DNA of 64,000 bases, taken from Telopea speciosissima. Taxonomy: Eukaryota; Streptophyta; Magnoliopsida; Proteales; Proteaceae. The stretch is from positions 59,824,593 through 59,888,592 of the forward strand of contig NC_057923.1 in assembly GCF_018873765.1 (NCBI RefSeq), written 5' to 3'. The position numbers were made by a program, and so were the translations under genes. The notes beneath the pieces were generated by a model that worked only from the letters and a program-made list of their open reading frames with translations, ran no database searches and had not been told where the DNA came from. Of this stretch, positions 45,950-56,462 are shown one piece after another (within the stretch, counting starts at the first letter, position 1; every line of letters starts with the position of its first letter).

Positions 45950-46515
45950 GAAAGGTTCATCGACCTGAATCAGAATCACTTTCCATTGATTTCGATTTTG
46001 ATTTTACTGGAATAGGCCTAGAGTCAGTCAGAATCGCCCTGAACCCTAAAAAAAGCTGATTTTTTGAAGCGGGAATTGGCAACAATAGGGAATAGAATCC
46101 AACTGATTTCAATTTGATTCGATCAGAATCTGTGATCCATTTCCAACTCTTAGAACCATGCCCATTACATTAGAAATTAAAGATCATTCCAGTACTTACA
46201 TACACTAGGATGCAATGCTTTTTTATTGTTTCAATATGAGATAATTACAGTAGAGAACATTATCCCATTACGGTGCAGAGAACATTATCCCATTACGGTA
46301 TTTTCAAAGCCTTCTATAAACTAAGGCATATGTAAGCAGTGTTAACCCAAAAGGCAGAGAGATGGACCATTTCAATTCAAGTTCGTGTCCACCAAGATTT
46401 CAAAAAAACGGAGCTGATTTCAATCTGAATCGATTGGAATCAGCCAGAATTGGTCGGAAATGGAGCAAAATCGGCAAAAATCAGCCAGAATCGCTCACGG
46501 CGAATTCACCATCTG
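45950..46515. repeat. Dispersed ~500-bp repeat block, right copy
   Basis: Direct-orientation partner of 36,345-36,845. A 24-bp tandem duplication (GAGAACATTATCCCATTACG) at about 46,253-46,300 occurs only in this copy. Confidence 0.6.
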
Positions 46516-48790
46516 CTCCAGTCACTCTTGGAGCATAGAACAAAATTGTTCTATCATTATGATGTTGAATGGGCCTCACATTTCTTCGTATCCCTGTAAA
46601 AAAGAACAGATAAAAATTAACAAAAAGGATTAAAAAGAAGCAAATAAATTATAAATAGTAGAGCCTTAGATTGATTCTTGTCCATTTACTGAGCGCCTTC
46701 TCACTACAGATACACAACTGGAGCTTACAGACTCAATTCAGTACAGTTTCATAGTTATTATTTATTACCAAATAAGAAATTCCTGATTAACAATCGATTC
46801 TGAAAATCAGATGAGGCTACATAGTAGATTGGAAAGATGATGAGATAAACTAGAACACCTATTCTATCAAAGTTCAAAGTAGGAGGAGTCCTTTGGTGTC
46901 ATATTATGGTGTGTCATGAATTGCATCCCTTAGTGCTATTATCCAACTAGATATTTGGTTTTGTGCTGCTGGGGGATGGGGCTGGGAGAGGCGTTGCTAT
47001 TATTCAACAACATAACACTCAGAGTTTGTTAAACTTACATCATGAACTGCATCCCTTAGTGCCCTCACCTGCTCCCTTGAAATTGTCCTCACCTACAAAA
47101 GCAAATTCATTGTCAATTGTTGTAAAAGTGGAAAAGATTACAAAATACCTTCTTTTGGTAGTAAGAGTGGAAAAAGGTTAGAGACACCCTACCTTCTTGC
47201 TTATAGTCCAAATAACACCCTCTATGCATGGAGGAACAGTAAGAGACCCTATATATCTGTAATATTTTCTGCTCCCAAACTTAATATCTTTTGTTTTGCC
47301 ATAGCATATGAATGCATATCGTTGTAAAACATGAACGGATTTCAACTAATCACTGAAACTACTAATAATAAAAATGGTTTCACTTTTTTTGTACAATACC
47401 TAGAAAAATTTACTATTTAAAACCTAGCTAACAAGGCATTTTGTATCAGTCATCCCTGATACTTTCATGGGGTTATAATTGATGGTCCAATTCCCCTGTT
47501 ACTGATCACAGCCTCACAAGACTCGGTTGAATTTGTATTCTTGCCGATTGAAAGGCGTTCCTCTGCATCCTCTGAGATTTATACCCCCGTCAAAGTTGTG
47601 AAGTCCAATTTCTATTGAGTTGGTGGATTTAGTTTCTTAGATGTAAAATCTAAACTACTAAATCATTAAAACAAATCTTATGCAAATACTAATAATGAAT
47701 TCCTAATTATAAATTTGGGCTCTCATGATCCACAGTGAACCTTAGTTCTACATAAAGTCTTGTGATCAATGATTAGTACAACTGGCAAACTAGATTTCTA
47801 TTATAAGTCAAAGCCAGAGCATGGGCTGATAACCCAACCCAATCTGGCTAAAAATGGTGCTGGGCCAGGTTGAAATTTGGATGCCCAGCCCAGGTTTTTT
47901 TTTTTCGTTTTTTTTTTGGTACTTCAACCTCCACCTTTTATCTGTGTTCAGCATTAATAACCATTCAATATTCATAATTAATCTACCAATTGACATAGTA
48001 CTTATTGGATTGAATTTTCTTCTACCCATGCCCCATGGTGAATGAGGAATCCCCTTACCATAGACATTGGAGCCGTTGGATTGGCATGAGGAGGGCAGTT
48101 TTGACCCTCTACAATAGGAGTGGGAGTTAATGATGTTACAAAAGTCTAATCATAGTTAAATGTAATTCTCATATTCTCAATAACCTGTAGCTGTTTCAAA
48201 ATCCACATTTTCCTAAGGATGCTATTAATGCATTAAGTTGGAGATATGATGGTTAAACGTCTTTCAACCTCCTGACTTTGGGTGTAAGAAATTATTCACC
48301 TGGGAATCATTCATTTGAGGGATCCACATACGACAATCATCATACTTTGGAACCAATAGCCAAGATCACAAGCAGGTTGTTGGCACTGGCTTACCACTAC
48401 TCTCAATAAAGTGTTTCTTTGAGAGTCAGAGTTGTTCACTTGATCCATCAAAGGAAAATACAAATAAGAAGGTAAGATTCCTAAACTCTGAAGTGCAACC
48501 AAACTATCTTTGGGCATAAATATAACTAATAACAGTTGAACTCATAGAGTGTATGCATTAGTGTGAGTTATCAGATACCAAGGTTTCTATAACACCCCCC
48601 CCCCCCAAATTAAACAAGCCAATAACTCTTTTTCCCAGAAAAAGAGATTATTTTTGGTTTGTGCAAAAGGTAGCGCAAAGGCTGTTATGCCAGGTCTGGT
48701 TCAATGTTCCAATTCATACACGTTCAATAAAGGGCTCTGAGATCTCCAATTTAGAACCAAATAACACAGACACTAATCACATCTTTACTG
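46516..48790. other. Intergenic, no gene recognised
   Basis: AT-rich, with short frames only. A fragment with GCATCCCTTAGTGC is repeated at about 46,920-46,935 and 47,050-47,065. A C13 run lies at about 48,594-48,606. Nothing else is supported. Confidence 0.35.
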
Positions 48791-48799
48791 ATGACCCTG

Positions 48800-50660
48800 C
48801 TCCGCTGATGATGTGATGCCGCCATCACCCAGGCTCTCCTCTCCTCCGCCTCCACCATCTCCTTTGCCTCCATCCCCTCTCCTATTTTCATCTCCTTTCC
48901 CTGCTGCCCCTCCTCCTTCCCAGTGGAGTGCCCTCTTTAGTCATGCCCTGCTCCGCTGCAAGATGGCCTTCTCCTCCACTTCATTGCTCCCTCCATTGTT
49001 GGGAGCTCGAAAACAGCCCACTGGCCCTCTGATTTATTAGATGATGAAGCCAAACTCTGGGAAAATTGCTTGGTTGGCCATTTCATCGGTCCCAGACCTC
49101 CATTTCATATTGTCAAATCTTCCCTATCTAAGCAGTGGAGGATTCAAGGGAACCTTGAGGTCTTCCTCCTGAACAATGATTTATTTATCTTCAAATTCTC
49201 AGACGATGCAGACAAGCCCCATACTCTTGAAAGTGGTCCGTGGCAGGTGGGGAAGAAGCCCATTTTCTTCCGTCAATGGCACCGCCATCTCCAGCTCCGA
49301 CGAGTTGATTTGTCCTCTATTCCCCTATGGATCTCCCTCCCTGGTCTTCCCCTTCATTTCTGGTGTAAGGAGGGGCTCAGTAGAGTTGGGTCGGTAGTGG
49401 GAACTCCTCCCTACACTGATGCCAGAACTATGAGGAAGGACCGTCTTGCGTATGCTCGGATTTGTGTCAATGTTTCTGCTGAAGAACCTCTGCCCTCCTC
49501 CATCACAGTGCATGATGGTGATGCATACTCTTTTAAATTCGAATGAGACTAGTAATTAATTTGTTAAACAATAGCACGAAAAGCAGTCCCTACTGCCGCG
49601 TCAAGCTAGGCCTGAAACCTCCAAAAGAGAAAACAGCGCTTGCTGCAAGGAGATTCTCAAGAGATTTGGGAGTGTATTAAATATCTATTAAAGACTTGCA
49701 TGCAGGCCTCATAGCAAGCCTTGAATTTGAGCTCCATAGATCCAATTTCCAATTCTTATAAAATTTTGCTTGTTGTAGAAATATAATAGATTTGAGTTAG
49801 AATGAGGACGACAAGAAAGAAGAGATAGGACGAAGATGAAAGAAGAGTGGTTGTAGAGATTGGTCCAGATTAAACTAAGTTATTTCTCTTGTCCAAAAAA
49901 AAAAAAAACTAAGTTATTTCTCACCCTCTTCTTCAACTATGGCTAATTTTCCGCGGCTAATAGTTTCTTGAGATTTGGTATCTTCCTCTTCTATCTTTTC
50001 CATCCCCAATGGGACTTAAAGATATTGTTTATGATTGGAGCCCTCCCCATTGCTCGGTTTGTAAGCTGTTCGGTCATGACTCCATCTCTTGCTCCCCAAA
50101 GGATAATTCAGCAAACATGGAAGATCTTCCAGTTGCCACATCTGAGATTCCGATTCACCCTTGTGCTCCAAATCTTCTTCCTGGGAACTCTTCCCTTGGC
50201 CGAGAAAGATCTAACATCAGGGGCCGACGTCGGCTTCGGAGAAGAGATCCTCCGGCTTCTAGGTCTCCAATTGACAACAACGCAGGTCGCCTGCACCTTC
50301 CGACGATCCCTAACCGTTCTTTACCCAACGATTGCAACCGATTTTCAGCCCTGCTCTCTGACGATCCCGAGGATCTCAGCGCTGCTTCCAAGGAGTCCTC
50401 TGGTGCTGTCGCAGTGAGAAGTCACTCTACCTCGAGCTCTGATGCTGTCGACCCTGGCAGATCCTCCTCTGCTTCCCAATCCCCTTCGACTCGGTTGTCA
50501 GTCAGCTCTCTCCCCAGAAGAAACGTTAACTTCAACACCTCTAAACCCTCCCCCTTTGCTAACCTTCTAACCCCTTCGTCTTTTGTGGGACCCAGGTCCT
50601 CTCAAAATCCCATCCAAGATATTTTCTTACCCGTGGGTCCCACCACTCCTGTCATTGCGC
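48800..50660 (+). mobile_element. Broken L1-type LINE, ORF1 region (DUF4283 plus CCHC zinc knuckle)
   Basis: The DUF4283 RNA-binding-like domain lies at about 49,040-49,540 (KLWENCLVGHFIG, LEVFLLNNDLFIFKF, SLPGLPLHFW, RLAYARICVNV). The knuckle comes later at about 50,036-50,095 (CSVCKLFGHDSISC, CX2CX4HX4C). In the family these are almost contiguous. Here about 460 bp of unrelated AT-rich sequence (about 49,545-50,005) separates them, so the ORF is interrupted. A Pro/Ser-rich tail runs to a stop near 50,665. ORF2 (endonuclease, reverse transcriptase) is missing and the sequence joins a copia fossil. Confidence 0.75.
49872..49922 (+). repeat. Micro-insertion TTGTCC(A)14 with 14-17 bp target repeats
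   Basis: CTAAGTTATTTCTC at 49,875-49,888 and again at 49,909-49,922 flanks only TTGTCC followed by 14 A. The preceding AAA may extend the repeat to 17 bp. It lies inside the sequence that interrupts the L1 ORF1. Confidence 0.55.
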
Positions 50661-50689
50661 GTTGATCCCCAGGAACCCCAGCTCCTTGT

Positions 50690-51435
50690 GTGCCTTTGTA
50701 CATTTGTTGGTGGTAACCTTGTCTCTTGGCGAAGTAAAAAACAAACTACAGTTGCCAGATCTAGTGCTGAGGTAGTATATCGAGCTATGGCCCATACAAC
50801 TTCTGAGCTTATGTGGTTGAAGTCTCTTCTGCAAGAGTTGGGAGTGGTCGTGTCCTCACCAATGGAGATGTATTGTGACAATCAAGCCGCCATTTACATT
50901 GCCAGTAATCCAGTGTTTCATGAAAGGACCAAGCATGTTGAGGTTGATTGTCACTTTGTTCGGACCGCTGTGTTACAAAAGCTGATTTCTACTCCATTTG
51001 TTACATCGGCTAATCAATTGGCGATCTTTTCACCAAAGCTCTGTTTCGGCCGGCTTTTGTTCGTGGTTGTACCAAGCTGGGCATGGGCGATATATATGCT
51101 CCAGCTTGAGGGGGAGTGTTGATGTCGTGGGTGTGAGGGTCTATGGAAAACCATAGACCCTACACGATAGGTGTTAGTTGTGTTAGTTGAGGGGTTTGTT
51201 TATTTCCCTTTGGCTTTATTTATTTCCCTTTCCCTTTCATTCTCTGATTGGTCTTTCCTTTTTATCTTTGACTTTGAGGTTTGGTTTCCTATTTGTTCTA
51301 GGAAACTGACTTCTCTGCTTGGTAACTCATTATATATACAATGTGTGAGAGGCTGGACGATTCATTGAGTGCCAGATTTCCTCTCTTCTCCAGTCTCTAT
51401 TTCTCTCCATCTTTGCTGTTCGGTTTCTCTTCAAT
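50690..51435 (+). mobile_element. Ty1/copia retrotransposon fossil: RNase H end plus 3' LTR
   Basis: Only the 3' end remains: the RNase H domain (SWRSKKQTTVARSSAE; CDNQAA; HERTKHVEVDCH), a purine tract (GAGGGGGAG), and an LTR beginning TGTTGATGTC at 51,117 and ending near 51,435, with TATA-like sequence near 51,330. Capsid, protease, integrase and reverse transcriptase and the 5' LTR are absent. It is broken and joined directly to the L1 ORF1 remnant on its left. Age is probably moderate, since the LTR keeps its start and tract. Confidence 0.75.
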
Positions 51436-52209
51436 TTAGTTACAAGATCTATGACTTGGGTGCATCCTCTGCCCCCTCAAAAATCAATCAGGGTTTCATT
51501 TCATGACAGGCCAGACCTTGAGCAAACTATCAGAAGAGAACATACAGGTTTGGAAGGAGATTCTTTTAAGTAAAATTCCAACAACCCCAATTTATATGGT
51601 AAATTCAATTGAGGACAAAAATGAAAGAGAAACCAATCTTAAAAAAAGTCCCATGCTGAGACTCAAACCCAAGCAAATACCTCAAAACCAAAAGTCTAAA
51701 TATCTATAAATCATCCATCAAGATAAACATTAAAGAAGCAAGAATTTGAACTGCTCAATTCTTAAACAAATCTGAAACAACAGTGTTACAGAATTGAATC
51801 AAATAATTTCTCAAAGCTTCTAACTAAGATGAAGAAGTGGACACATACCAGAAGATATCAAAGCAATGCAGGAACAGAGGAATGCCATTGATAAGAAATT
51901 GGGATCTAAAGAAAAATCAGATGCATTGTGGCTCACAATCTCCTATAAACTTTGAGTGAGCATAGATATTTCTTGAACAAGCAACTAAACTGCAGAATCA
52001 CAAACATTGTCATTGGAAACCATGGCTCTCTGTCGTTTTTGCCATTAGATAAATGGACAAAAAAAGAAGTCACCCATGAATGGCCATTCAGTCACACTCG
52101 TGGTCGGCCATTCAGTCACACTTGTGGTGGAAAAGTGTAAGCACAGCTTTCAGTTATTTAGCTTGAAATCATCTTTCAGCAAATTAAGTAGACTGACTAC
52201 CTCAACTTG
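51436..52209. other. Intergenic / downstream region of the PPR gene
   Basis: AT-rich, short frames, no recognised element. A tandem GTGGTCGGCCATTCAGTCACAC-like duplication lies at about 52,080-52,125. Confidence 0.35.
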
Positions 52210-54057
52210 TCACCAATAACCTTTACAAGAACACTCCCCATCTTTAAAATGATGGAACCTATTCCTGTCCCTCACAATAATCTCTCGACTGAAAACTCTA
52301 GATATGATCTTTGTAGCATCATGGCAATCCCCACAAACCCTTAGGTTTTTCACAATCCTTATGGGAACTCCTTCACCCAAACTGATCAAACCAAAAGCAA
52401 TGGCTACCTTCTCACTATGTCTACACAGAGCATCCTCTTTGTCCTCTTCCTCTATATCAAAGAGCACAGGGTTAGTATTAGCTACATAACCTGACAGTCT
52501 TAACCTTCTTGAGATCTCTCCCAACATCACCTCGATTTCACCATACCTGGGGTGTGATTTGTCCCCTACAAAGAATTCGTGAACCTCACCACCAACCTCT
52601 ATAACACTACAACCAGGGATCTTTCTCACCCCTTTAACTTTCATTAACTGCCTTACATTACTGACACTGTCCCAATCTTTAGAATCTGCATACATGTTTG
52701 ACAGGAGCACATAGGCACCATGATTTTTATCTTCTAGCTCTAGAATCTTGCTTAATGCAAGCTCCCCTAGCTCCATGTTTTTATGGATTCTACAAGCATT
52801 AAGTAAAGCTCCCCAAGCACCTGCATGAGGCGTCATTGGCATATTATTGATAAAGTTAAAAGCATCATCTAAGAGGCCAGCTCGTCCATATAAGTCAGCC
52901 ATGCACCCGTAATGCTCGAGTTCAGGCTCAAGTCCATACACTTGGGTCATCGAATCAAAATGCTTGCGACCTTTCTCAACCAATCCAACAACACTACAAC
53001 CCCGTAAAACTGCAATGAAGGTCACTTCATTGGGCATAACACCTTCTTGTTTCATGAGGTCAAAAAGCTTGAGACACTCCTCACCAGCACCATTCATTGC
53101 CAACCCACCAATAGTGGCACTCCATGTGTAGACATTCTTCTCTCTCATCTCCCAAAAGATGTCCATGGCTCTACCCATGTTACCACATTTCGAGTACATG
53201 TCTATGAGTGCAGTCCCTAGTGTCACAGTCAGGTGAAGCCTATTTCTTTCTATATATGCATGTGCCCATCTTCCTTGATCCAATGCACCTAAGTGGGTAC
53301 ATGCTGATAGGACAGAGACCATGGTAGCCTCATTAACTTCCACACCCTCCTTTTGCATTAAGTGGAACAGGTGCAAGGCCTCCCTTGACCGACCACATTG
53401 CGCGTACCCTGCAATCATTGCATTCCAAACAATGGCATCCCTATCCCTATAAGGTATTTCATCAAACAGCTTCTGTGCAAAATCAACCTCACCAGACCTA
53501 GCACAAGAACTTAGCATGGCTGTCCGTGTTACCAAATCCGGTTCATAAATTTCTGAAAATAGTCTCCGGGAAGAATCAAGAAAACCTAACTCGGCATATG
53601 AATTGATCAACCCACTTTGAACATGTGGGTCTAATTCAAAACCGTGCTTTATCACAGAGGCATGAACAGCTAGGCTAGTCTTGGGTAAGGAGACGCGTGC
53701 ACAGGTGCGAACGAGGAAAGTAAAGGTGTAGTTATCAGGAGAGAGATTGGAGCTCAGAATTCGGTGGAAGAAGTGAAAGCTCCGTTCAGGAATGGGGCCT
53801 TTGGAGTGGGCTCTGATCATGGAGTTGAAGGCGAAGACAGTAGGATTATGGGACTGGTCAAGGAGCTGTTGGGAATAATCCATATTGTTTGGGTGGTGAA
53901 GAGCTATTGAACCAAGAAACTGGGCTAAGAAGAAAGGGTCGTTAAGAAGACCGTTAATGAGCAATTGGGTGTGGATCTGCCTGATCTCTCGGAGGCCACT
54001 GCATGATTCAACCAGGGAAATTGTTGGGTGTTTGGTTATAGACCTTAACCTGCTCAT
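52210..54057 (-). CDS. PLS-class pentatricopeptide repeat protein, E-DYW type (At5g40405-like), intronless
   Basis: 615 residues from the ATG at 54,057 (MSRLRSITKHPTISL, aligning with the start of the At5g40405 family). The frame extends to a TTG at 54,117, not used. PPR tracts alternate P, L and S motifs: TVFAFNSMIRAHSKG, NYTFTFLVRTC, DAIVWNAMIAGYAQCGRSRE and LGTALIDMYSKCGN. E/E+ motifs follow (CSVIEVGGEVHEFFVGDKSHP), then the DYW deaminase-like domain with HSEKVA, CGDCHDATKIIS and DRNRFHHFKDGECSC. Such proteins bind organelle transcripts and direct C-to-U RNA editing; the target is unknown. The C-terminal tripeptide is GYW instead of DYW, one base from the consensus (GGT for GAT). There is no obvious truncation. 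Confidence 0.92.
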   Translation of the reverse strand: MSRLRSITKHPTISLVESCSGLREIRQIHTQLLINGLLNDPFFLAQFLGSIALHHPNNMDYSQQLLDQSHNPTVFAFNSMIRAHSKGPIPERSFHFFHRILSSNLSPDNYTFTFLVRTCARVSLPKTSLAVHASVIKHGFELDPHVQSGLINSYAELGFLDSSRRLFSEIYEPDLVTRTAMLSSCARSGEVDFAQKLFDEIPYRDRDAIVWNAMIAGYAQCGRSREALHLFHLMQKEGVEVNEATMVSVLSACTHLGALDQGRWAHAYIERNRLHLTVTLGTALIDMYSKCGNMGRAMDIFWEMREKNVYTWSATIGGLAMNGAGEECLKLFDLMKQEGVMPNEVTFIAVLRGCSVVGLVEKGRKHFDSMTQVYGLEPELEHYGCMADLYGRAGLLDDAFNFINNMPMTPHAGAWGALLNACRIHKNMELGELALSKILELEDKNHGAYVLLSNMYADSKDWDSVSNVRQLMKVKGVRKIPGCSVIEVGGEVHEFFVGDKSHPRYGEIEVMLGEISRRLRLSGYVANTNPVLFDIEEEDKEDALCRHSEKVAIAFGLISLGEGVPIRIVKNLRVCGDCHDATKIISRVFSREIIVRDRNRFHHFKDGECSCKGYW

Positions 54058-55195
54058 AGTTGGAATTGTAGCAATGGTCTCACCTCTCAATCCGCTAAGG
54101 TATTGCAAAATTAACAATTGACGGCGCTCCTTGAAGAATCGAACCTGTCACTGCAAGATTGTACTCGCCTTCTTCACCTCCGCACATCTGCAAATGACGA
54201 AGCTCTGGATAAAGTCACGAACACCACTGAGATGGGTTCAAATCGTACAAATAGGGAGAGATGTGAGTCGAAGGGAGATAATGGCTCTCAAAAATCCGTT
54301 ACTGCGAACAAAGGCTCCCAAAAAATCGCTGCTGATGAGATATGAAGGGATTCTCAAAAATTTTAAATGCATTGTATATAGTCCCCGATAAAAAATGAAC
54401 CCATCAAGTATAATATTACAATCCTATGCACGGTTCGAGGAATCAAATTGGTCGATTCAAGCGAAATTAACCAACCTGGACTCGCCGATCCACAACGTCT
54501 GATGAATACGTGTGTTGTTGGGGTGTAACAGAATCTTCTACAGCAACCGAGGCGTCTCTAGAGGCGGAGGGGATGGGACAAGGCAAAGCGGAAGAGAAAG
54601 TTGCAAGCGGTAGCAAGAGTGGTGGAGGTGCCACTACGTTAGCGTGTTAGAGTAGAGGGGTACGGTGGTGCCGTGGTGGTGGCAACAAAGAGGAAACAAC
54701 ATCAGCAAAAGGAGAGGCTGGCATGGACAAAAGGCACTTGAAGTAATCGGGGAAGAAGAGGAGGAGGAGTCTAGTCTAGACCGGGTTGGGGAAGATGAGT
54801 TGCAGGTTTTTCTTTTTTATTTTTTTTTGTAAGGGTATTTTTGTCACTTTATCATTGATTTTAACGTTGTTAATCTTACATTAACAGGATGGGGTATGTG
54901 TTTTTTTAGAAAAGTTGGGGACACGAAATTTCCTAAAATTTACGGATGTTTTTGTAATTAAGTAATATCTCAGGGAGGTATACGAAAATTTCCTTATATC
55001 ATAAACTTCTAAGCTTAGGTATTAATTAAGAGAGTTGCAACTCAAAAACAACGGCTACCATCAACCGATCAGCTTTGCCTCCACCTGCTCGGTACATACA
55101 GTCTCAGACAGACCTCCGCAGCTCTGTTGTGCCCTTTTGAGAGAGAGAGAGAAGCTCTGTTGCGGCCTTTTGAGAGAGAGAGAGAGAGAGAGAAG
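54058..55195. promoter_or_regulatory. Bidirectional intergenic region between PPR and DAR GTPase genes
   Basis: The genes diverge from about 1.1 kb. No clear TATA box on either side. About 54,820-55,000 is a repeat remnant (GGGAGGTATACGAAAATTTCC) related to that at 1,391. The GTPase leader (about 55,110-55,195) holds a tandem duplication of GCTCTGTTGxGxCCTTTTGAG followed by (GA)n. Confidence 0.4.
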
Positions 55196-56175
55196 ATGAG
55201 TGGAGGATTGGGGAAGTTAGTGAAGAAGGGGCTGGGGGAGATGGGATTCAACATGGGTGGTGGCGCCATCAACTGGTTTCCTGGTCACATGGCTGCCGCC
55301 ACTCGCGCTATTCGCGACCGTCTTAAGTTCGCAGACTTCGTCATCGAAGTCAGAGATTCCCGTGTTAGTTAAAATTCTTCTCTCTCTTTCATAGTTGTCT
55401 GATTGTTCTGTTTTGTAATGTTTTTTTTTCCTTATATGTTTGGAACAGATTCCATTGTCTTCTGCTAATGAGGACCTGCAACCTGTACTTTCCAGCAAAA
55501 GGCGAGTCATTGCTCTCAATAAGAAGGATTTGGCCAATCCCAATATAATGCATGTATGTGGCTTTGCGATTCAAATACTTTCCCCCTAAATCCTTATCAT
55601 TACCCCCCTTTCCAAAATTTCCGTTTCATAATACAATGAAACAATACATCCTACTAAATAAATTTTACAGTAACTATGTCAACCAAGGATTACCGATGGC
55701 TTATCTTAATCAATAAACTTCTTTGTGGTGTGTCGCAAAGTGGTATGGGTATTGGGTAGTGCCTTTTGTCTATTTTCTTTATCAAAATAAAACCTTGTTA
55801 TTCCTAATTTCTGTATTTTGGAAGTCCATTTCTGATGCTATTATGGGTATTAATTCTTATCTTAATCAATCCCATAACTTTTTGTCAAACTTTTTTGGGT
55901 CAAGGATTCTGAAAATATGTTGTGCGAGTTTATAGACTGCAATTGCAGAATAGGGTTGTTGTAGCCATCCCCAAGTAGTTGATATGAGGTTTGTTGAGTT
56001 GAGTTTGGAATTTTGTAACCCCACTCATCAGACTGTTGCATTGTTTGGATTATGGTTTTGGGAATGAGCATGATATCTGACAAAGTGATGTCTGCAGAAA
56101 TGGATTCAATATTTCGATTCAAATAAGCAAGATTGCCTTTTGATAAATGCACACAGCAAAGGTTCTGTTAAGAAG
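55196..56175 (+). CDS. DAR GTPase (YlqF/RbgA-type, DAR GTPase 2-like), first 3 exons, 3' end not in window
   Basis: Exons 55196-55363, 55449-55553 and 56098-56175, each phase 0, give 117 residues: MSGGLGKLVKKGLGEMGFNM..., INWFPGHMAAATRAI, ADFVIEVRDSR, then VIALNKKDLANPNIM and LLINAHSKGS. This is the N-terminal half of circularly permuted GTPases, where G4 (NKKD) and G5 (NAHSKG, an SA-like motif) precede G1-G3. The family acts in large-ribosomal-subunit assembly. DAR GTPase 2 of Arabidopsis is annotated mitochondrial, and the basic N terminus fits. The P-loop exon should follow, but none is seen from 56,176 to 64,000. An in-frame extension up to 55,127 is in GA-repeat leader and is rejected. 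Confidence 0.85.
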
Positions 56176-56462
56176 GTCAGTTGATGCTTTCTGTAATTTT
56201 CTTATACCACTGTGTATTTCATTTTTCTTTAATTAATCTAATCTAAAATTTGTGAGATGCATGAAACCATTTTTCCCATAATTTTTTTATGGTTTTCTCC
56301 CCTTAGAAATTATTCAGTTCTTATTATTAGTGCTACTGAAATAGAAGTAGTAAATCAAATCAACGAAATTTATGCCCATTTCCTCTCTACACAATAAAGT
56401 TAGCTAATCTAACACTTCAGTTTCTGCTTGATTACTTGTGGGAATTCAGTAGTACCTCATAC

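Noticed and set aside
48813-49040. Pro/Ser-rich frame as a separate gene
   Set aside because: It lies directly before the DUF4283 domain of the L1 remnant and is best read as its 5' part.
54058-54117. N-terminal extension of the PPR frame
   Set aside because: It begins at TTG; the ATG at 54,057 gives the N terminus expected for the family.
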